From the NCBI GenBank assembly GCA_902785575.1, contig CACZZF010000001.1, positions 248,001-312,000 on the forward strand: 64,000 nucleotides of DNA. The letters are read 5' to 3'. Below are positions 15,474 to 23,304 of this stretch, piece after piece. The position numbers were made by a program, and so were the translations under genes. This stretch comes from an uncultured Bacteroidia bacterium. GTDB lineage: Bacteria > Bacteroidota > Bacteroidia > Bacteroidales > UBA932. Below the pieces are notes generated by a model. The model saw nothing but the letters and a program-made list of their open reading frames with translations. It was not told the origin of the DNA and ran no database searches. Position 1 is the first letter of the stretch, and every line of letters starts with the position of its first letter.

Positions 15474-18068
15474 TGACATCCTCACTCCGGCCAGGACCCT
15501 GCGGCCGAGCAGTTTTCTCGAAGAGTGGAACGACTGGAAAGCGCTGACCGCGTCCATCTTCAGCTCATCAGCGCCAAGAATATTCATGCAACGCAGGTAT
15601 AGGCTGAACTTGTCCAGTTTCCAGACGGCCTCGGACGAGATGAGCGGCGGATTAGCCGTCTTCTTCCCCGCCAAGGAGTACCAGCTGAGATAGCAGTCAG
15701 TGAGAAGGGACATCCTTTTCGAGGGCATCACGGCCAGGGTCATGTCGCAGGTCAGCCGGTCTGTCCTGGACTGTCTCGAGAAAGAGGATACGAGGGAAGT
15801 TCCGTCGGTTTTGACTTCCGCCGATATCCAGTCCCAAGGGTTGCTCCTCAATGTCAGGCCCGCGTTCAGGCTTCTGTCCCTGAACCCTTCCATGACTCCC
15901 TGGAGCTGGCTTTCATAGGAAGACAGGAGAATCCCGGCCCTGGCTTCGATGACCAAAGCTCTGAGTCCTATGTATTTCTTCACGTTGCCATTCACACTGA
16001 ATAAATCATGAGCAGTGACCGCCGGAACGAAAGAGGAGACAGAGAACCGATCATAATAAAAGGCTGAGGAAGTCATGTCGGAAAACGACTTGTCATAACT
16101 CGAGGTTAAGGTCGCATAGAAAAGGGCAACGTTGTTCGAATATTTAAGGAAGGCGGTGGTTTCCAGGGATTTGGATCTCATCAGACTGTCCGGGATCGCC
16201 AGCACGCGGTAAGTTCTAGCGACAGCCGCCCGGTGCAGCGACTCATCCTGAGACCGGGACAAGGAGAACCTGCCGATAAGCGAATAGTCAAGCTTGCCCG
16301 TCAGTGGACCTGAAAGGCTGATGGATGGCGAGACCAATGGATAGAACATATTGACTCCTTCGGAGACGCCGACGTAATTAAGGCTTGCAGGGATGCTGAG
16401 ATCCAGTTTGGAGCGACCTATGCTCCGGTCTGTGGAGACCGCCGCCCTCGGGGCGAAATGCCATACCCGGGTCCTGGCGCCCGCCGATATTCCCCGCGGC
16501 TCAAGACCTGTCAGATTGGACTCAATGGCTGATCCGGTGAGATTGATTCCAGCGGTAAAGTGAAAAACCTGTTTCCCGGCCTTGGCGTCAAACCTCGCGC
16601 TGTTACGGCTGTCGAAGCGGGAGATGGTGTAATCCTGACGGAAAGCGCTCTGGCCGAACTTGAAATCCGCCTGCCCCTCATTCCGGAAATACTTGGTGTC
16701 GCTGGAAATATCCAAGGCTTTCCTGTCAGACAACCTGATTATCGAAGACAGCAGGTTGTCCACCTTGAAAGACGGCAGGTCACGGTGTTCGCCTGCCGGC
16801 TCCTCCCTGGTGATGTCCAAGTCATTATCCCTGAGTTGCCCCGAGAATCCGAGTTTGTCAGAGAAATAAGCCTTCCCGGCATTTTTCTCAAGTTCGGCAG
16901 AACCTGTCATAAACAGTTTCCTGTCAAGAACTTCCGTTCTCTCGTCTATTGTCAGGACTTCGCCGTCGGGGAAGTTGACTCTCTCACTTGTGAAGGTGTC
17001 TTCGGAATATCGTTCCGCGGCAGCGGAAAGGGTCGTCCTCACCAACATGTCGCCCTTTGTCTTGCGTAGTGAGTTGAGGCTGGCCACCCCAGACGTGTTG
17101 GCGTACCAGAACTCCTTCGGGAGCTGGAGGGGTGACAGAGTGGGAGTGAGCGGGGTGGCGAAATCAGGCTCAAGACTTTCACGGAGCACGTATGCCTTGC
17201 CGGATGCCCGGCCGAAATATTCCTGCTCCCTGAGTTCCTGAAGGATGTCGTTCCCGATGTTGTTCCCTTTCAGGAGATAGAGGTTCTGCCTGCTGGAGGA
17301 GAAGCGGGAAACCATGGCCCTGAAGTTGAAAATCGGGAACCGGGGAGCCCCGAGGGCCGCTCCGCCGGAGAATAGCCATGTGCCTTTGGACGATTCCTTG
17401 AGGATGATGTTAACGGCACTCTTGTCTGTCACAACTATGCCGGCCAGGGCTTTCACCGGCTGATGACGCCGGTAGACCTCCACGCTGGATATCTTGTCAG
17501 GGGTGAGGTTTTTCACGACAGTTCCGTATCTGGCACCCATCAGGTCCATTCCCTCGACATAGAACTTGTTGATATTCTGTCCGTCCACTCGGATCCCTCC
17601 GGATTCTGTGACGCTAAGGCCGGGCAGTTTGGCCAAAAGCTCTCCGATATTCCTCTCATTGCCATCAGAAAAGGCCGCGGCGGAGTACTTGGTGGTGTCG
17701 CCTTTCTCCTCGATCACGCTCGACGTGACTTTGGAAGCCCTCAGTTCGGCTTTTTTCGGGACAAGTTTGATTGTCAGGAACTTCGACGGATCAGTAATGG
17801 CCGTTTTCCTGGAGGCGTAACCCATCAGGGTGACGATGGCGGTGTCTGGAACCGCGGTTCCGGCAGGCTTGACAACGAAAGATCCGTCCTCTCCGGTCAT
17901 TGAATATCCCAGGACTTTGGAAGACTTGTAGACTGAGACGAACGCTCCGGCGAGAGGCTCGCCGGTCTTGCTGTCAGAGACTGACCCGCGTATTTCGACC
18001 GCTCCTTGTGCAGTGCAAAGGAGCGGCAACAATAGCAGGATAACCAATGACAACAGCCGTAAACGCAT
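15468..18068 (-). CDS. TonB-dependent-receptor-like outer membrane protein
   Basis: An 866-residue protein with a signal peptide (LLSLVILLLLPLLCTAQG). It has a carboxypeptidase-regulatory-like beta-sandwich at about 24-105 (VEIRGSVSDSKTGEPLAGAFVSVY), then a plug-like part at 120-230 (LLAKLPGLSVTESGGIRVDGQNINKFYVEGMDLMG), and then a long beta-barrel-like region ending in …VLAGVRMSL. No SusD partner is present. It lies nine bases after a GLPGLI gene in the BlaI-BlaR1 operon, a combination seen repeatedly in Bacteroidetes. A signal-gated uptake or export role is plausible; the substrate is unknown. Bases 16468-16526 recur in the intergenic region at 20678-20735. Confidence 0.87.
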   Translation of the reverse strand: MRLRLLSLVILLLLPLLCTAQGAVEIRGSVSDSKTGEPLAGAFVSVYKSSKVLGYSMTGEDGSFVVKPAGTAVPDTAIVTLMGYASRKTAITDPSKFLTIKLVPKKAELRASKVTSSVIEEKGDTTKYSAAAFSDGNERNIGELLAKLPGLSVTESGGIRVDGQNINKFYVEGMDLMGARYGTVVKNLTPDKISSVEVYRRHQPVKALAGIVVTDKSAVNIILKESSKGTWLFSGGAALGAPRFPIFNFRAMVSRFSSSRQNLYLLKGNNIGNDILQELREQEYFGRASGKAYVLRESLEPDFATPLTPTLSPLQLPKEFWYANTSGVASLNSLRKTKGDMLVRTTLSAAAERYSEDTFTSERVNFPDGEVLTIDERTEVLDRKLFMTGSAELEKNAGKAYFSDKLGFSGQLRDNDLDITREEPAGEHRDLPSFKVDNLLSSIIRLSDRKALDISSDTKYFRNEGQADFKFGQSAFRQDYTISRFDSRNSARFDAKAGKQVFHFTAGINLTGSAIESNLTGLEPRGISAGARTRVWHFAPRAAVSTDRSIGRSKLDLSIPASLNYVGVSEGVNMFYPLVSPSISLSGPLTGKLDYSLIGRFSLSRSQDESLHRAAVARTYRVLAIPDSLMRSKSLETTAFLKYSNNVALFYATLTSSYDKSFSDMTSSAFYYDRFSVSSFVPAVTAHDLFSVNGNVKKYIGLRALVIEARAGILLSSYESQLQGVMEGFRDRSLNAGLTLRSNPWDWISAEVKTDGTSLVSSFSRQSRTDRLTCDMTLAVMPSKRMSLLTDCYLSWYSLAGKKTANPPLISSEAVWKLDKFSLYLRCMNILGADELKMDAVSAFQSFHSSRKLLGRRVLAGVRMSL

Positions 18069-18077
18069 ATCGATCAG

Positions 18078-18920
18078 CTACTTCCAATAACTTTCAGCGA
18101 TCAGCGGTTGGTATTTCATGTATTGTATCCGGGTGACCGAGCCGTCCTTATTCCTGACCTCTCCTATTGCCCCGGAATACCCTGTCAACTCATTGAAGTA
18201 GTCCATGTTCCTGCTCGCCCTTGTCTTTATCTTCTCCTCCTCCTTTACCGACAGGCGTTCGACTTCGCACGCCCTGGCATAGGCTTTCATGCCTTCAGGC
18301 CACCTCGGCTCATCAAAAGTGCCGATGTCACGAATATAGAAATTGAACAGCTTTTCAGAGTCAATGGCATACACGATAAGTCCGGGGCAGCCCCAGAGCA
18401 GCCAGGGCCCGGCGTTGACGGGAACCTCTTCCGTGTACCAGACAGTCCATTTGCGCCCCATGTACTCAGCCTCGGCCTTTTTCACGGCATATCCGGCGAA
18501 TGTCTTGGTCGTGTCTGAATCCAACAGGTTCCATAAAGGCAATTCAAGGCTCCCTTTCTCTCCAATGAATATTTTCTTGATCGCCTTGTACGATATGCCG
18601 TAAGACGCATCCTGGAAATCAACGCGCCACAGATCAGTCGTTCCGCGATGCCTGATGGCCTCGTTGTACGCATCCTGGTCGGCGATATTTCCCGACTTGT
18701 CAAAGGCCTTGACGCACAGCGAATCCCTCAGGTAACGGCCTTCGCTGTAGAACCAGCTCTCCTTCCAATTGTAGTCGAGACGCATGTCCATCTCGGCCCT
18801 GAAGTTCTTCTCAGTCGTGTCCCTTTTATATAAAAAGGCGTAGGAAACCCTGATGTTCCGCTGCGCCATGAGGCTTCCGCAGCAGAACATCAGAACACAC
18901 AAAAGAGATTTCCAGCTCAT
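18078..18920 (-). CDS. GLPGLI family secreted protein
   Basis: A 280-residue secreted protein starting MSWKSLLCVLMFCCGSLMAQ; an in-frame start seven codons upstream lacks the signal-like layout. The namesake motif appears as GPWLLWGCPGLIVYAID near residue 185, with Cys in place of the usual Leu. The upstream TVWYTEEVPVNAGP is also typical. The family's function is unknown; its members accompany TonB-receptor-like proteins, as here. Likely periplasmic. Confidence 0.88.
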   Translation of the reverse strand: MSWKSLLCVLMFCCGSLMAQRNIRVSYAFLYKRDTTEKNFRAEMDMRLDYNWKESWFYSEGRYLRDSLCVKAFDKSGNIADQDAYNEAIRHRGTTDLWRVDFQDASYGISYKAIKKIFIGEKGSLELPLWNLLDSDTTKTFAGYAVKKAEAEYMGRKWTVWYTEEVPVNAGPWLLWGCPGLIVYAIDSEKLFNFYIRDIGTFDEPRWPEGMKAYARACEVERLSVKEEEKIKTRASRNMDYFNELTGYSGAIGEVRNKDGSVTRIQYMKYQPLIAESYWK

Positions 18921-18996
18921 ACTCTTATTAAAGTAACACATATAGGTGTTGGTGAAAATATGATATGAATATGCATTTCAGATGCCTCTGTTATAA

Positions 18997-20199
18997 TTAG
19001 AGTTTGACAGTAAGGGTGTAAACAACAGGGACAGCTACGCCATCCTTGTTGAAGCCTGGTGTCCATTTCGGGGATGAGCTGACAACTCGAAGAGCTTCGT
19101 CATCAAGACTCTTGATGCCGGACCCCCGGAGCAACCTTACCCCTTTGACTTCACCTGCCACCGTAACAGTGAACTGCATAACCACACTTCTCTGGGCTTT
19201 TTCCATGCTTTCGTCATCGGGACAGTTCAGGTTCTCGTTTACCCACTTTGAAAACGCATTGGCATCACCACCGCCAAAAGTAGGGCTTACCTCGACCTGC
19301 TGGTATAGCTCAAATTCCTCCTCTCCATTGGCCGGATCATAGTCGGTCACTGTCCTGACCGTGGCCGCAAGTGAGAGTCCCATAATGGGTATCACGAATA
19401 GCACTCTAAGGGCGCTCATCCTCTTTGACCTTTTCTTGAGCATCATTGAAATTCGATTTTTGAGTGTACCGGAGTTGAAACTGTTCGCGACCGTGTACCC
19501 GCGGTCAGCGGCAGCTTTTCTGATAAGGAACATTTGGTATTGCGTGGCATCGATGCCATTTTTAAGGACAGCCTCATCGGCCTCATATTCATGCACTCCA
19601 CGTAGGTCACTCCTCAGCATCCAGACCATTGGGTTGTACCATTGGAGGGCCGAAAAAAGGTCTACTATGAGGATGTCTGGGGAATGCCTCATGGCGATGT
19701 GGGCTTTCTCGTGGGCCACTATTTCCGGGTTCCAGAACTCGTAGTCCTTCCTGGAAAGCACTATGTGGCGCATCCAGCTGAACGGAGCCACGTCCCGGTC
19801 GGTTATCACAAGGTCGATTCCTCCATCAATGGTCTTGTGTTCTCCTCCACGTATTATCCCTTTTATCTTGAATATGGACCAGAAGGTCTTGAATAACACG
19901 AAGACGAGTCCGACCGCATAGACCGCCGCAAGCAGCGAAATCCATACAGGCGAAGCGACCGGCCCGGCGGCTAAAGCCTCTCCTCCGGAAGAAACCGCAT
20001 CAGAGACCACGCTGACATGTTCTGTTTTATGCACGGTGATTACGCACAGGGGAAGCAGCAGGGACACAACAGGAGTCAGGACCAGAACAATCCTGTTGAG
20101 CCTATGGAAGGTGTTCTTGGCAAGAAGCAGACGCCAGAAAGTGTAGAACACCGCCGTCAGGAGAGCTGCCTTGAATGTGTATGTGAGGAATGCGGGCAT
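18997..20199 (-). CDS. BlaR1-like M56 membrane metallopeptidase with TonB C-terminal domain
   Basis: A 400-residue protein. There are four hydrophobic segments in the N-terminal ~280 residues, with the zinc motif HEKAH in EIVAHEKAHIAMRHSPDILIVD and the downstream EYEADEAVLKNG glutamate region of M56 peptidases. Residues ~300-400 form a TonB C-terminal-like domain (VKGVRLLRGSGIKSLDDEALRVVSSSPKWTPG). It has no penicillin-binding sensor domain, so it is not a beta-lactam sensor of the classical kind. BlaI ends one base before its start, forming a repressor/protease pair. It probably senses an envelope signal and inactivates BlaI by cleavage. Confidence 0.9.
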   Translation of the reverse strand: MPAFLTYTFKAALLTAVFYTFWRLLLAKNTFHRLNRIVLVLTPVVSLLLPLCVITVHKTEHVSVVSDAVSSGGEALAAGPVASPVWISLLAAVYAVGLVFVLFKTFWSIFKIKGIIRGGEHKTIDGGIDLVITDRDVAPFSWMRHIVLSRKDYEFWNPEIVAHEKAHIAMRHSPDILIVDLFSALQWYNPMVWMLRSDLRGVHEYEADEAVLKNGIDATQYQMFLIRKAAADRGYTVANSFNSGTLKNRISMMLKKRSKRMSALRVLFVIPIMGLSLAATVRTVTDYDPANGEEEFELYQQVEVSPTFGGGDANAFSKWVNENLNCPDDESMEKAQRSVVMQFTVTVAGEVKGVRLLRGSGIKSLDDEALRVVSSSPKWTPGFNKDGVAVPVVYTLTVKL

Positions 20200-20200
20200 G

Positions 20201-20569
20201 TTATTCGGCTTTCTTTTCTTCGACCTGACGGATGAGTTCTTTGAGTTCGTCCACGGTAATCTTCTCGTCCCGCAAAAGGGTCGAGACCGCGCTCATGTAC
20301 GAGTTGCCGAACCAACCGCTGATAAGACCTGTCAACGAACTTTCCTTGTAGCTTTCCTCTGTCACCAAGGGATAATAACGGAAACTTCCCCCATAGGACT
20401 TGTCATGAGAGAGGAAGCCATCCTTTTCCAGCATCCTGACTTGGGTGGACACTGTGTTAAAGTGCGGTCGGGACTCAGGTAGCAACGGAATCAAGTCCTT
20501 CACGAACATCCCGCCGTTCTTCCAGAACAGCTTCATTATCATCTCCTCTTTTTTTGTCAACTTTCTCAT
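20201..20569 (-). CDS. BlaI/MecI family transcriptional repressor
   Basis: A 122-residue winged-helix protein starting MRKLTKKEEMIMKLFWKNGG. A longer frame upstream overlaps the promoter and is rejected. Family marks are the N-terminal helix-turn-helix with HFNTVSTQVRMLEKDGFLSHDK and the dimerising C-terminal helices (SAVSTLLRDEKITVDELKELIRQVEE). It should repress its own operon and be relieved by the downstream M56 protease. An inverted repeat AAACTA-7-TAGTTT at 20634-20652 overlaps the -33 box and is a candidate operator. Confidence 0.92.
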   Translation of the reverse strand: MRKLTKKEEMIMKLFWKNGGMFVKDLIPLLPESRPHFNTVSTQVRMLEKDGFLSHDKSYGGSFRYYPLVTEESYKESSLTGLISGWFGNSYMSAVSTLLRDEKITVDELKELIRQVEEKKAE

Positions 20570-20605
20570 TCGGATTCTAATGTATTTAAGGTAAAGGTTG
20601 CATGG

Positions 20606-20652
20606 CAAAGGTAACGAAAAATTTTTTATGCACAAACTATTTTTTTTAGTTT
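20606..20652 (-). promoter_or_regulatory. Promoter and candidate operator of the blaI operon
   Basis: Minus-strand -7 box TACCTTTG (plus-strand CAAAGGTA, 20606-20613) and -33 TTTG (plus-strand CAAA, 20633-20636) have a 19-base spacer, a strong match to the Bacteroidetes consensus. The perfect inverted repeat AAACTA (20634-20639) and TAGTTT (20647-20652), separated by seven T bases, overlaps the -33 box. This is where a BlaI repressor would be expected to bind. Confidence 0.55.
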
Positions 20653-20677
20653 TTCAGAGGAAAAGGAGAATCGCCAA

Positions 20678-20735
20678 CGGGTCCTGGCGCCCGCCGATAT
20701 TCCCGCGGCTCAAGACCTGTCAGATTGGACTCAAT
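20678..20735. repeat. 58-base duplicate of part of the TonB-receptor-like gene
   Basis: From CGGGTCCTGGCGCC to CAGATTGGACTCAAT this stretch repeats 16468-16526 in the same orientation, differing by one deleted C. It lies between the divergent blaI and alarmone-operon promoters and outside both predicted transcripts. It is too short to encode anything and would be frameshifted. Origin unknown. Confidence 0.9.
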
Positions 20736-20786
20736 AAAACAGTTATTACAAATGTCATGTATGAGCGGCTGATTGCCAAAAAATAT

Positions 20787-20794
20787 TATATTTG
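20787..20794 (+). promoter_or_regulatory. Possible -7 box of the alarmone/partner-switch operon
   Basis: TATATTTG matches TAnnTTTG and sits 32 bases ahead of the ATG at 20827. No TTTG is seen at the right -33 spacing, which may point to activator dependence. Confidence 0.4.
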
Positions 20795-20826
20795 TAGAAT
20801 GTAGATTAATAAAAGAGTATTCCGCC

Positions 20827-21891
20827 ATGGCGAAAGAGATACAGTTGGATCCTCATTGCGAGGCGATTCTTCAGGAATACAGGGACAAATTGCCCTGGAT
20901 GGAAGAGGTGGCCCGGAAAACCTACGACACGCTGAAGACCACTCTGGCAGCGGCAGGTCTTCTTGTCGCCGCCTTGGAGTATAGGGTCAAAAGTGAGGAA
21001 TCCCTCGCTGGAAAACTTGAGTTGAAGGGCGGGAAATACAAGTCCCTCGCTGACATCACGGACATAATCGGCCTGAGAGTCATCACCTTCTACATCGATG
21101 ATGTGGACAAGGTGGCATCCGCCGTGGAGAGGCTCTTTGAAATCGACTGGGATAATTCCGTGGACAAGCGCAAAGCCCATGAGATCGACAGTTTCGGCTA
21201 TCTCTCGCTCCACTACATCTGCAAGATTCCCGACTCCGGATTCCGGATGGAGATCCAGATGAGGACAGTCCTCCAACATGCCTGGGCCAACATGAACCAT
21301 GACACCGGCTACAAGTCCGGAGTCGAGGTGCCGAAGAGATATCTCCGGAACCTGAGCCGCCTGGCCGGAATGCTTGAGCTTGTGGATGACGAGTTCAGCA
21401 AGATACGCGCTGAACTTACGGACTACAGGAGGCGTGTACGGGCGCTTGTGGCTTCCGGCAATCTCGACGACGTGCCACTTGACGGAGACTCTTTCAGGAG
21501 TTTCCTCGACCTGGATCCTTTCGGCCAGTTGAACAAAAGGATAGCGTCTGTCAACCAAGCTGAGATACACAATGTTCCGCTCATGCCTTATCTGGCGGTA
21601 TTCAAGGGCATCGGGTGCAAAACCCTTGGCGAAGTCGCCGATATAATCAAGGAATACTCCGAAGGGGCGTATCAGATTGCGACTTACCAGATCGGACTGA
21701 CAGACCTGGACATTTTGGCCTCTTCGATCGGTCCACAGGATCTTTGCATCGCTTATATCCTGAAGAACGGTGGCGGCAGCGCCGGAATCAAACTAATGTT
21801 CGACTCCTTGAACGGGCCTTCCGAAAGCAACGAGATGATGGCCAAACTTCTTCTCGAACAATCCAGTGACTTTCCTTTTATGAACCAATAA
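20827..21891 (+). CDS. RelA/SpoT-domain (p)ppGpp synthetase without hydrolase domain
   Basis: A 354-residue protein starting MAKEIQLD. The synthetase core spans about residues 30-200: LEYRVKSEESLAGKL, YKSLADITDIIGLRVITFY, GYLSLHYIC and FRMEIQMRTVLQHAWANMNHDTGYK. These supply the ATP- and GTP-binding residues of the family. The rest is helical, with no HD, TGS or ACT domain, so this is a small-alarmone-synthetase type enzyme with a C-terminal extension. The EIQxRTxxQHAWA form is shared with some toxic SAS proteins. The next gene, one base on, encodes an HD-domain hydrolase. Likely makes (p)ppGpp or a related product; tRNA pyrophosphorylation, as in toxic SAS enzymes, cannot be excluded. Confidence 0.88.
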   Translation: MAKEIQLDPHCEAILQEYRDKLPWMEEVARKTYDTLKTTLAAAGLLVAALEYRVKSEESLAGKLELKGGKYKSLADITDIIGLRVITFYIDDVDKVASAVERLFEIDWDNSVDKRKAHEIDSFGYLSLHYICKIPDSGFRMEIQMRTVLQHAWANMNHDTGYKSGVEVPKRYLRNLSRLAGMLELVDDEFSKIRAELTDYRRRVRALVASGNLDDVPLDGDSFRSFLDLDPFGQLNKRIASVNQAEIHNVPLMPYLAVFKGIGCKTLGEVADIIKEYSEGAYQIATYQIGLTDLDILASSIGPQDLCIAYILKNGGGSAGIKLMFDSLNGPSESNEMMAKLLLEQSSDFPFMNQ

Positions 21892-21892
21892 T

Positions 21893-22471
21893 ATGGCGAA
21901 CGAACCTCTTGACACACAATTACTTGACAAAGCGATAGAGTTTGCGGTCAAGGCCCACTCGGGAACCGCCCGACGCGGGAAGGGATTCCCGTACATCGTC
22001 CATCCGATGGAAGCGATGGAGATTGTCGCCACCATCACCTCCGACCAGGAACTTCTGGCGGCCGCCGCCCTACACGACACGGTGGAGGACACGGATGTGG
22101 AAGTGGAGGATATAAGGAGTGAGTTTGGGGACAGGGTCGCCGAACTGGTGGCCGCGGAGAGCGAGAGCATAGCCGAAGGAATAAGTGAGGAAGATAGTTG
22201 GAAAGCCCGGAAACAGTTGGCTTTGAACCGATTGGTCTCTTCTTCATTAGATGTGAAAATAGTCGCTCTTGGCGACAAATTGTCTAATATGCGGGCGATC
22301 GCCAGGGATTATGAGGTTATGGGTGATGACCTTTGGAGCATCTTCCACGCCAAGGATCCCGCCGATCACAAGTGGCGGTACCGGGGGCTGGTGGAAGCCT
22401 TCAAGGATCTCAGCCACACGAGCGCGTTTAAAGAATTCGAGTATCTGGTTGATAAAGTATTCGGGAAATGA
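21893..22471 (+). CDS. HD-domain (p)ppGpp hydrolase, MESH1/SAH-like
   Basis: A 192-residue stand-alone hydrolase. It has the metal and substrate signature of SpoT-type hydrolases: FAVKAHSGTARRGKGFPYIVHP (residues ~18-39), then ALHDTVEDTDV carrying the HD metal pair and the ED catalytic pair, and VALGDKLSNMRAI with the third metal ligand. No synthetase domain is present. It should remove pyrophosphate from the product of the preceding gene. Its start lies one base past the preceding stop, and its end overlaps the next gene by ATGA. It could be a housekeeping hydrolase or the antidote to a toxic synthetase. Confidence 0.88.
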   Translation: MANEPLDTQLLDKAIEFAVKAHSGTARRGKGFPYIVHPMEAMEIVATITSDQELLAAAALHDTVEDTDVEVEDIRSEFGDRVAELVAAESESIAEGISEEDSWKARKQLALNRLVSSSLDVKIVALGDKLSNMRAIARDYEVMGDDLWSIFHAKDPADHKWRYRGLVEAFKDLSHTSAFKEFEYLVDKVFGK

Positions 22472-23304
22472 CCATGGAAGCGATAAGAATATCCCTTGAT
22501 GACTATGTCCTGGCAGGCGGCGGGGCCAATGGCGAAAGTTACGACCACAAGACCGACCCCTCCATAATGCTGAAGCTGTACTTCCCTGGAAAGATACAGC
22601 AGCCTCTGGACGAGATGATCCTCGCCCGGAAGGTTTATGACTTGGGCATACCGACTCCCGAGCCTGGAGACTATGTGGTCACTGAAGACGGACGTTACGG
22701 GATCAGGTTCCATCGCATCATGGACAAGAAATCCTACTCCAGGGCGACGGGTGATAACCCTCAGGAAGTGGCCAGATATGCCGGAGAGTTCGCCCGGATG
22801 TGCCTCAAGTTGCATTCCACCAAGTTGGATGTCAACCGGTTCGAGAATGTGAAAGATCGCTATTACCGACTCCTGGAAGCCAATCCCTTTTTCACCTCAG
22901 CCGAGAAAGACAAGATCGGGAAATTCATCTCTGACACTCCGGATGAGGATACCGCCATCCATGGGGATCTCCAATACAGCAACGCTATATTCGCTGGTGG
23001 TAAGAGCTACTTTATCGATCTTGGAGATTTCTGCTATGGGAACCACCTTTTCGATGTCGGCATGGTCTACCTGTGCTGCTATCTGAGCGGTGAAGACTTC
23101 ATCAAGGAGACTTTCCATATGCCAAAATCTTTGGCGATGAGATTCTGGGATGAGTTCGTCCCGGTTTATTTCGGGAAGGGCCGTTCACCCAAGGACATAG
23201 AGGAGGAGATACGCCCCTATGCCGGTCTCAAGACACTAATTGTCGAGCGCGACACCGGAAGCCCGATGCCGGAGTTCCGCGCGGCGTTGAAATCAGTGCT
23301 ATGA
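22468..23304 (+). CDS. Aminoglycoside-phosphotransferase-fold kinase, TIGR02172-like
   Basis: A 278-residue soluble protein with the protein-kinase-like/APH fold. There is an N-terminal lobe with the lysine in SIMLKLYFP, an extended hinge, the catalytic loop IHGDLQYSN (about residue 165), and the metal site SYFIDLGDFCYGN in place of the usual DFG/DxD. The architecture recalls the TIGR02172 group described first from Fibrobacter. The substrate is unknown; a role in antibiotic resistance is not supported. ATGA overlaps with both neighbours show strong translational coupling, so its substrate may be a product or protein of this stress operon. Confidence 0.82.
   Translation: MTMEAIRISLDDYVLAGGGANGESYDHKTDPSIMLKLYFPGKIQQPLDEMILARKVYDLGIPTPEPGDYVVTEDGRYGIRFHRIMDKKSYSRATGDNPQEVARYAGEFARMCLKLHSTKLDVNRFENVKDRYYRLLEANPFFTSAEKDKIGKFISDTPDEDTAIHGDLQYSNAIFAGGKSYFIDLGDFCYGNHLFDVGMVYLCCYLSGEDFIKETFHMPKSLAMRFWDEFVPVYFGKGRSPKDIEEEIRPYAGLKTLIVERDTGSPMPEFRAALKSVL

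Noticed and set aside
18997-20569. BlaR1/BlaI as beta-lactam resistance genes
   Set aside because: There is no penicillin-binding sensor domain and no beta-lactamase in the operon.
16468-20735. Duplicate segment as template/variable repeats of a diversity-generating retroelement
   Set aside because: No reverse transcriptase is nearby and the copies differ by a single deletion rather than by adenine-specific changes.
20646-20828. Short leftward frame containing the duplicated receptor piece
   Set aside because: It is out of frame with the source gene because of the one-base deletion, and has no start context; not a gene or a meaningful pseudogene.
22468-23304. Aminoglycoside resistance gene
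   Set aside because: Only the general kinase fold is shared; the operon context and TIGR02172-like layout point elsewhere.
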